A DNA stretch of 44,876 nucleotides, from positions 1 to 44,876 of the forward strand of contig JBMNUF010000020.1 in assembly GCA_050946115.1 (NCBI GenBank), written 5' to 3'. Within the stretch, counting starts at the first letter, position 1. Every line of letters begins with the position of its first letter. The notes under the pieces were generated by a model. That model was given only the letters and a program-made list of their open reading frames with translations. It was not told where the DNA came from and did no database searches. The DNA is from CAYFRC01 sp050946115 (GTDB lineage: Bacteria > Bacillota > Clostridia > Christensenellales > Aristaeellaceae). Positions 39,732-44,876 of this stretch are shown here, in pieces. The position numbers and the translations under genes are program-made.

Positions 39732-40670
39732 TCAGAACACCGTGTTGCCCCGTACCAACTTCGATAGCCTGTTGGCGAACGTAATCAGGCATAAGCTGAT
39801 TACCGATTTCATCATGCCCACCGCCACAGAGAAAGAATACATACGGCCCGCCAAGCCCTGATTGTACACATACAGATCCAGCACCTCAATGGTCTTGTGG
39901 TTCATGGGGTTCTCAAACACGAAGTACTGATCCATACCGTTGTTGATCAGATTGCCGATAGAGAGAATCAGCAGCACGAAGAATGTGGGAACCAGACCCG
40001 GCAGGGAGATGTGCCACATCTTCCCGAACCGGCCCGCGCCATCCACGTCTGCTGCGTCGTAGAGTTCCTGATCCACGCCGGATAGAGCCGCAATGTATGT
40101 GACCGCACTCCAGCCCAAGCCCTTCCATACGCTCCACAGCCACATCTTAATCCATATGTGATCGCCGCTGGCCAGGAAATTGATGCCGTCCTCCACAAGG
40201 CCCATCCGAATTAGCAGCCTGTTGATAAATCCGTCGCCCACGGAAAACATGGAATACGCCACCGCGTAGACCAGCACCCAGCTGATGAAATTCGGAATGG
40301 TCGAAGCCGTCTGTACCAGTTTTTTATATCTCTTTGAACGGATTTCGGAAAGGAAGATGGCGAAGAACATGGGAAGCCACGAGCTCAATATGCCCATGAA
40401 ACTCATCGCCAGTGTGTTGCGCATCACGCGCAGCATGTCCTGGCGATAGTATACATCCGATACCAGCAGCGTGAACCACTTCCACCCCACGAACTCACAG
40501 CTGAAAAGGCGCTTTCCGGGTTTATAGTTAAAGAAAGCATAAATCCAGCCATAGAGCGGTACGTAGGAAAACAGGAATACAACCAACAACAGCGGTAGAA
40601 TCATCAGAAAAAGCCGGAAGCCATTCTGGTGTAGCAAAGGCACCTTTCTTTTTGCCTGCAACTCAAACAC
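39732..40670 (-). CDS. Carbohydrate ABC transporter permease (LplB type)
   Basis: 312 residues, here taken from a GTG at 40670 with a weak GGAAACGG upstream; a TTG four codons later is the alternative. The first helix is FRLFLMILPLLLVVFLFSYVPLYG; the EAA loop is ELYDAADVDGAGRFGKMWHISLPGL. It is the first gene of this operon, behind an A/T-rich promoter. Its partner permease and binding protein follow. Again no ATPase is encoded. Confidence 0.9.
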   Translation of the reverse strand: MFELQAKRKVPLLHQNGFRLFLMILPLLLVVFLFSYVPLYGWIYAFFNYKPGKRLFSCEFVGWKWFTLLVSDVYYRQDMLRVMRNTLAMSFMGILSSWLPMFFAIFLSEIRSKRYKKLVQTASTIPNFISWVLVYAVAYSMFSVGDGFINRLLIRMGLVEDGINFLASGDHIWIKMWLWSVWKGLGWSAVTYIAALSGVDQELYDAADVDGAGRFGKMWHISLPGLVPTFFVLLILSIGNLINNGMDQYFVFENPMNHKTIEVLDLYVYNQGLAGRMYSFSVAVGMMKSVISLCLITFANRLSKLVRGNTVF

Positions 40671-40707
40671 CCGTTTCCATTATTTTAATCATCCGTTCAT
40701 TAATATT

Positions 40708-40736
40708 ATTATATAACAAAAAATCAGTTTTGTAAA
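40708..40736 (-). promoter_or_regulatory. Promoter of the second carbohydrate importer
   Basis: TTTACA (40731-40736) and TATAAT (40708-40713), 17-bp spacer, within an AT-rich stretch unlike the rest of the window. Confidence 0.8.
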
Positions 40737-40791
40737 CACCTATTTTTAAGGAACTGCCGATATGATTTAATTTTGGGAAAAGAGAGTATAA

Positions 40792-41055
40792 TCGTCTTAT
40801 CGAGAACATGCAGTTTTTCAGGCTGAAGCGGCAAGGTCTCCGCGCTATCGAATACGGCAGCCGAAAGCGGAAGACTACGTTCGAGGAGAACATTTCACAG
40901 AGCATCACAAGTCGTCCGTTTACAGCAAGGCGGAGCATCCGCTCCGGTTTCTGAAGGTGCGATTTGATTTCCGCAAATCGGTCTCATCGTAGGTTGAGAA
41001 GAATCTCCTCCGAAGTATTGGTGTTGTTTGCAAGCAGTATCCTTTATTCGCCGAC
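40792..41055 (+). pseudogene. Decayed IS5-type transposase, C-terminal fragment
   Basis: One frame reads EHHKSSVYSKAEHPLRFLKV, then RFDFRKS, and stops at 40986. This matches the C-terminal pattern of IS5-group transposases (HxSSVRxKVEHxFxxxKxxFGxxK). After a frameshift the next frame reads RLRRISSEVLVLFASSILY, the usual continuation (RGLxKN, then LFALxNL). Upstream, AARSPRYRIRQPKAED is compatible with the same domain. There is no start codon and no catalytic DDE core, so it is a dead remnant. No terminal repeats were recognised. Confidence 0.6.
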
Positions 41056-41108
41056 GTGAACAATGCGCAATTTGGCAGTGGATTGGATCTGGTGCAGGTA
41101 ACATCCAC

Positions 41109-41124
41109 CCATTTTGCAAAATGG
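41109..41124. repeat. 16-bp perfect palindrome CCATTTTGCAAAATGG
   Basis: A perfect palindrome with a TTTTGCAAAA core lies in the 239-bp stretch between the IS5 remnant and the tRNA terminator. The stretch otherwise holds nothing I can name. The palindrome could be a regulator site or a relic of the mobile element. Confidence 0.5.
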
Positions 41125-41294
41125 TGAATCACTTTCGCTCAAATGACAGCTTCGTGGGTGCCGCGCCTATTCCTTGAAACTTGCGAACCATTTATATGTC
41201 TTTCAGCTGCCTTGATCAACGGCTTCCAAATCTAACCGTAATCGAACAAAACGATTCCTGTAGGCGAAAACAAAAGCACCCCTTCCGTAAAAAC

Positions 41295-41342
41295 AAAAAA
41301 TCCGAACCCGTCTCCCCGCAGGGAAGACCCGATTCGGATTTC
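41295..41342 (-). terminator. Terminator after tRNA-Leu
   Basis: AAATCCGAA and TTCGGATTT pair on the minus strand, with further GC-rich inner pairing, followed by TTTTTT. It starts 8 bp after the tRNA 3' end. Confidence 0.85.
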
Positions 41343-41349
41343 GTTGCTC

Positions 41350-41434
41350 TGGTGCGGTTGACGGGACTTGAACCCGTACTCGGTTAAGAACACGCCCCTC
41401 AAACGTGCGCGTATGCCAATTCCGCCACAACCGC
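41350..41434 (-). tRNA. tRNA-Leu (anticodon GAG)
   Basis: 85 nt including an encoded 3' CCA. The acceptor stem GCGGTTG pairs with CAACCGC. The anticodon loop TTTGAGG contains GAG (bases 41400-41398). A long class II variable arm (about TGTTCTTAACCGAGTA) and the T-arm ACGGGTTCAAGTCCCGT are clear. GAG reads CUC and CUU leucine codons. It is transcribed alone, from its own promoter to its own terminator. Confidence 0.96.
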
Positions 41435-41464
41435 AAGCATCACGTCGCTCTCGCGACAACAAAT

Positions 41465-41493
41465 AGTATAGCAGATAGGCAATAAAAACGCAA
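41465..41493 (-). promoter_or_regulatory. Promoter of tRNA-Leu
   Basis: TTGCGT (41488-41493) and TATACT (41465-41470) with a 17-bp spacer and an extended TG, about 30 bases before the mature 5' end. Confidence 0.8.
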
Positions 41494-41627
41494 GTTAATT
41501 TACGGTAATTCCGATCGCCGCCGGCCGGCACGGCATCAAACGGGGCGACAGTATACAACTTAATGCGTTTCGTACCGATATTGAACAAAACTTCCTCCAA
41601 GATCGTCAAACGTCAAGAGGTGATACT

Positions 41628-42917
41628 GTGAAACGCATGGCGCTTTTTCTTCTGCTCCTGTCTCTTTCTATACCGGCATTTGCGGAGGTCTATCCCGTGA
41701 ATGCGGGCGATTTTGCGCTGCTCGTTTCGGATGAGGGCGAAATCACCTGCCCGCGAGGCGCATATTCCGCGCTTATCGATCTTGGCGGCGGCGCGTTTGC
41801 CGCGCAGGACACGAAGACGGGGCTGTGGTGCGTCGCGGACGAAAACGGCACGCCCCTTACGGACGCCGCCTATTCGCTGATCTATCCCGAAGGCGGCGCG
41901 GTCTTCGCCATCCTTGACGGCAAGATCGGCTCGCTCGATGAAACCTTCCGCGAGAACATCCCCTGCAAATATACGCAGCTCGTCGCAAACGGCAAGGGCG
42001 GCTTTTTGGGCATCACCTCCGATCCCTACGACGACCGCGCGGACGGCGTCTATCATGTCGCAGCCGACGGCACGCAGACCGCGACCGGCATCCGCATCAT
42101 CTACGGATTGGGCTTCTTCTCGGAGGGGCTCATGCCGATCCTCTCCTCGGACACCAATGCCTACGGCTATCTCTCGCCCGAGGGTTCCTGGGCGATCGAC
42201 GCGCAATACGACTACGCGGGTTCGTTCCACCACGGCACCGCAGAAGCCGCGCTCGAAAGCGGGCTCGGCCTCATCGATACGGACGGAAACTGGCTGCTGA
42301 CGCCGCGCTACACCTCTCTTTCCATCAATACCGGGGACAGCAACATGGTGCTCGCGCAGGAGGACGCGGAGAGCGTCACCTTAATCGACGGCAAAACCGG
42401 AGAGAAAGTCAAAACCTTTGAGGGCGAGGAGATCTGGTTTATCGCAGGCTACTCGAAAGACATCGCGGAAATTCTGTATCCGGACAAATCGATTTTGATC
42501 GATGAGAAAGGCAACGTCCTTCGGGAGGACGGCACGGACACCTTTTATTATCTGTCAGACTGCGGGCATCTCTTCATGAGCGTCGGGGATTTGATGTTCC
42601 TCGTCGATTTACAGGGCAATACCCTTTCGGATGCGTACCGCCAGATCAGCTGCCTTGCGGAAATAGACGGGAAGAGCTATTTTGCGGTGACGAATTACGA
42701 CGTCGAGGTCGAGGAGGAGGCGGATACCGGCTGGAGCGGCAGCTTTGCCGTCGAAGGCAGCATGACGATGGGCATCATCAACGAGGCGGGTAAATCCGTG
42801 CTCGAAATGGGCGAATATCGCGATATTCTCCCCGTCGGCGGGCGCTTCATCCTGCTCAAAACCGAAAAAGAAGCATTTTTGTACGACCTCATCTCCGGCG
42901 AATCGACAAAACTGTAG
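41628..42917 (+). CDS. Secreted WG-repeat protein
   Basis: 429 residues from a GTG at 41628 with AAGAGGTG upstream. Signal peptide MKRMALFLLLLSLSIPAFA, no cysteine in it. The mature chain is made of repeated beta units of the WG type. They have G-x-x-D/E-x-x-G-x-W/Y cores such as GYLSPEGSWAIDAQYDYAG, GLIDTDGNWLLTPRYTSL and MGIINEAGKSVLEMGEYRD. Such repeats usually build a beta-propeller or solenoid for binding outside the cell. The ligand is unknown. It is followed 18 bp later by the YbaK-like gene. Confidence 0.82.
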   Translation: MKRMALFLLLLSLSIPAFAEVYPVNAGDFALLVSDEGEITCPRGAYSALIDLGGGAFAAQDTKTGLWCVADENGTPLTDAAYSLIYPEGGAVFAILDGKIGSLDETFRENIPCKYTQLVANGKGGFLGITSDPYDDRADGVYHVAADGTQTATGIRIIYGLGFFSEGLMPILSSDTNAYGYLSPEGSWAIDAQYDYAGSFHHGTAEAALESGLGLIDTDGNWLLTPRYTSLSINTGDSNMVLAQEDAESVTLIDGKTGEKVKTFEGEEIWFIAGYSKDIAEILYPDKSILIDEKGNVLREDGTDTFYYLSDCGHLFMSVGDLMFLVDLQGNTLSDAYRQISCLAEIDGKSYFAVTNYDVEVEEEADTGWSGSFAVEGSMTMGIINEAGKSVLEMGEYRDILPVGGRFILLKTEKEAFLYDLISGESTKL

Positions 42918-42935
42918 TACGAGGAGGCACGCGAC

Positions 42936-43412
42936 ATGTCCGTAGCAAGCGTTCGGGAGTATCTGAAGCAATATGGCCTTGACGGGCGCGTGATGGAGTT
43001 TGAAACATCCTCCGCGACCGTCGGGGAGGCAGCCCTTGCCGCGGGCGTCGAAGAAGCGCGCATCGCGAAGACGCTTTCCTTTCAGGGCGAGCAGGAAGAT
43101 ACCTGCATCCTGATTGTTGCGTCGGGCGATGCGCGCATAGACAACAAGAAGTTCAAGATAGTTTTCGGCAGGAAGGCTTCCATGCTCTCGCCCGATGCCG
43201 CGCTCCGAATGACGGGGTATGCCGTGGGCGGCGTGTGCCCCTTTATCCTGCCGGAGAACGTCCTCGTGTATCTGGATATCTCGCTCAAACGGTTTGACAT
43301 CGTCTATCCCGCATGCGGCAGTGCGAACAGCGCCATTCCGCTCTCCTGCGACGAACTGTTCGCATCGTCCAAGGCGTTGGGCTGGGTCGATGTTTGCAAG
43401 GCGGGGGATTGA
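42936..43412 (+). CDS. YbaK/EbsC-family aminoacyl-tRNA deacylase
   Basis: 158 residues, ATG at 42936 with GAGGAGG upstream. The family hydrolyses mischarged Cys- or Ala-tRNA(Pro) in trans. Visible motifs: ETSSATVGEAALAAGV, the catalytic-type Lys45 in IAKTLSFQ, the MTGYAVGGVCPF loop and the terminal YPACGSANSAIPLSCDEL. Length is typical. It is the second trans-editing type protein in this window after the AlaX-like gene. Confidence 0.93.
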   Translation: MSVASVREYLKQYGLDGRVMEFETSSATVGEAALAAGVEEARIAKTLSFQGEQEDTCILIVASGDARIDNKKFKIVFGRKASMLSPDAALRMTGYAVGGVCPFILPENVLVYLDISLKRFDIVYPACGSANSAIPLSCDELFASSKALGWVDVCKAGD

Positions 43413-43421
43413 AAGGCTTTT

Positions 43422-44744
43422 TTATTCGACGACCTCGAAGATTGTTCCCTTCGGGCATTTCTGCCAGATCCACATCGCGTCCGGCTCGGACAGCAAGACG
43501 GAGTTTCCCAAGACCGCCTTTCCGAGCCCGTTTACGCTGACTCTGTCGGGCGTGCCGTTTTCCGCGTCGAACCACGTGGAATGAATGAAAAGATCGCCGT
43601 CCACCCGATAAACGTGTTTCGCCCATTTCCCGTTAGGAAACGCGATCCATATTGCCTCCTCAGGTTCGGTCTTTTCGAAATTTCCCGTCCTGCATCCCGC
43701 CGAGCAGGGGAATGTGTGGATCAGAGTTCGATAGGATTCATCTTTTCCCGCTTCGTAAACGAACACCTTTTGCTCCGAAAGCGAAACGACAACCTTATAT
43801 GGCTTGAGGCTTGCCCTTGCGTTCTCCGAGTGGAGCAGGGCAAGCGTTTCTATATTCGCCTTGCCCGTCTTTTTTAGCCCGTTTCGCGCCTGAAATGCCG
43901 CGACCACACTTTTTGTCGCCTTTCCGTAGCCGCCGTCGGGCGGCGCATCCAGATACCCCAGCGCCTTCAGCCGCATTTGCAGCCGCCGAACCTCCATGCC
44001 CTCGTTGCCCGCCTCCGTGGGAGTAGGCGCAGCTGAGAAATCCGCAGCGAGGAAGACGGAAAGCAGTTTGGGATCAGCCGTGCCGTCCGCCGCGCCACCC
44101 GAAATCAAACGATATGCCTCGTCGGTTCCGTTGAGATAGCTCTGCAGGTTCTTCACGCCCTTTACCGTGTCCCTGCCGTATTGTCCGTCGGCATAGCCGT
44201 CCCAAAATCCCGCTATCAGCAGCTTTTCCTGCAATGCGGACACCGCATTTCCCTTGTCCCCGAGGTGCAGCGCGGCATGTACCGCCTGTACGGCGTTCTC
44301 CGAAAACAGAAGCAGCAACGCGCTTTCGTCCGCACCCTCCATCCCGTTGTCCGACGCGAAACAGCGCAGTGCCTTCATGGAGCCGCTCCCGAAAATCCCG
44401 TCCGGTGCGTCCGCGAGATATCGCAGCGCATAGAGCCGCCTTTGGATTCGTTTTGCATATTCGCCCTCTTCGTTTTCGCGAATCATCCCGGATACGCCGC
44501 TGTATCCGCCCTCAAACAGCGCTTTTGTGAGGGAATCGTCGATGTCTCCCTCAGAAAGCCCCAAATCTGCCCGCAAGCGCGATACGGCATCTTTTGTGGC
44601 ATTTCCGTATATGCCGTCCGCCGCATCCTCCATGTATCCGAGGACGATTAGCCTCTCCTGTACGCGCACGATCTCACCTTCCGCAAGGGCGGATGCGCAC
44701 AATACAAGCGCCGCAAGTATCAGTAGCGAAATTTTTTTCACCAT
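43422..44744 (-). CDS. Peptidoglycan-binding protein with a degenerate L,D-transpeptidase (YkuD) domain
   Basis: 440 residues, ATG at 44744. Signal peptide MVKKISLLILAALVLCASALA, then at least four PG_binding_1-type repeats. Examples are VQERLIVLGYMEDAADGIYG near 28-47, RIQRRLYALRYLADAPDGIFG, LQEKLLIAGFWDGYADGQYG and LQMRLKALGYLDAPPDGGYG. A YkuD fold follows from about 318 (KVVVSLSEQKVFVYEAGKD). The usual catalytic segment SHGCxRL aligns with LGNSVLL. Ser415 thus stands for the catalytic Cys, Gly413 for His and Leu417 for Arg, while flanking residues (LG, then SxxDAxWIW, CPKGT) are kept. It is probably a wall-binding pseudoenzyme. Confidence 0.88.
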   Translation of the reverse strand: MVKKISLLILAALVLCASALAEGEIVRVQERLIVLGYMEDAADGIYGNATKDAVSRLRADLGLSEGDIDDSLTKALFEGGYSGVSGMIRENEEGEYAKRIQRRLYALRYLADAPDGIFGSGSMKALRCFASDNGMEGADESALLLLFSENAVQAVHAALHLGDKGNAVSALQEKLLIAGFWDGYADGQYGRDTVKGVKNLQSYLNGTDEAYRLISGGAADGTADPKLLSVFLAADFSAAPTPTEAGNEGMEVRRLQMRLKALGYLDAPPDGGYGKATKSVVAAFQARNGLKKTGKANIETLALLHSENARASLKPYKVVVSLSEQKVFVYEAGKDESYRTLIHTFPCSAGCRTGNFEKTEPEEAIWIAFPNGKWAKHVYRVDGDLFIHSTWFDAENGTPDRVSVNGLGKAVLGNSVLLSEPDAMWIWQKCPKGTIFEVVE

Positions 44745-44803
44745 TTTTTTGCTCCTTTTTATGCCGGAAGTTCCGCATGATTGCCGCAGCAGCCCCAGGG
44801 AGG

Positions 44804-44829
44804 TGCGGAGGGGCCGCGGCCCCTCCGCA
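44804..44829. repeat. 26-nt perfect palindrome
   Basis: TGCGGAGGGGCCG followed by its exact complement, CGGCCCCTCCGCA. It lies upstream of the YkuD-like gene with no T-run. Confidence 0.8.
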
Positions 44830-44840
44830 TAGGTTCCCCT

Positions 44841-44876
44841 ACCCCACCGTCTTGCCAGGAGGCAAGACGGTGGGGT
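44841..44876. repeat. Long hairpin at the window end (16-bp stem)
   Basis: ACCCCACCGTCTTGCC, loop AGGA, then GGCAAGACGGTGGGGT, reaching the last base. The stem may continue outside. It could be the terminator of a gene beyond the window or an intergenic repeat. Confidence 0.75.

Noticed and set aside
40663..40938. Open frame on the minus strand upstream of the LplB-type permease
   Set aside because: It spans the promoter and IS5 remnant, has no ribosome binding site and no recognisable motif.
34702..41342. Shared AATCCGAA/TTCGGATT stem in two terminators
   Set aside because: The cores match but loops and flanks differ, and short terminator stems can coincide by chance; not counted as a repeat family.
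1..44876. CRISPR array, rRNA operon, prophage or conjugation genes
   Set aside because: No regularly spaced repeats, rRNA-like sequence, or phage or transfer proteins were seen on either strand.

Overview
The window reads as chromosome of a GC-rich, uncultured clostridium-like Bacillota, probably a gut or rumen member of the Christensenellales type. This is an inference from gene content, strong GGAGG ribosome binding sites, many near-consensus sigma-A promoters and CCA-encoding tRNA; no rRNA or other decisive marker is present. A recurring oddity is that the secreted and solute-binding proteins mostly carry signal peptidase I-type signals (ending ALA/AFA/AEA) without a convincing lipobox cysteine.

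Layout. 1-122: right end of an ISL3-like insertion sequence that stops at the T-tract of a terminator. 176-12001 (minus strand): a glycan-utilisation region in two transcription units. nagA and a ROK kinase have their own promoter and terminator. Next comes a solute-binding protein, two permeases, two intracellular GH29 alpha-L-fucosidases, a divergent RpiB-like isomerase, a TIM-barrel-like protein and a secreted protein. Together they suggest import and cleavage of fucosylated, GlcNAc-containing oligosaccharides. No ATPase is encoded, so a shared one is expected elsewhere. 12135-14420: a GNAT acetyltransferase facing ATP-dependent PEP carboxykinase. 14553-18088 (minus): a ribose-type ABC importer. 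18334-21609 (plus): AlaX-type tRNA editing protein, MATE exporter and HAD phosphatase, overlapping. 21667-25107 (minus): GNAT, HAD hydrolase, a zinc-ribbon membrane protein with a peptidoglycan-binding domain, and a small membrane protein. 25294-27919 (plus): metNIQ.

27979-30799 (minus): cysteine desulfurase with a two-TM partner, and a URO-D family protein. 30975-31520: a secreted acidic protein with a poly-Asp tract. 31582-33089 (minus): a GyrI-like fragment, a DUF3795 protein and a frameshifted AlkZ-like winged-helix protein. 33215-34675 (plus): DUF503/YlxP, an Spx/ArsC-like protein and a methyltransferase. 34768-36639 (minus): two secreted proteins, one with a VanW domain. 37043-40670 (minus): a second carbohydrate importer, visibly less GC-rich, next to a decayed IS5-type transposase (40792-41055), so possibly acquired. 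41350-41434: tRNA-Leu(GAG). 41628-43412 (plus): a WG-repeat secreted protein and a YbaK-type deacylase. 43422-44744 (minus): a four-repeat peptidoglycan-binding protein whose YkuD domain has lost its catalytic Cys. The window ends in two perfect palindromes.

The points most worth following are the fucosyl-glycan cassette with its unusual RpiB-like and TIM-barrel genes, the YkuD pseudoenzyme, the IS end in a terminator T-tract, the stable hairpins placed after solute-binding-protein genes, and the apparent single-base frameshift in the AlkZ-like gene.
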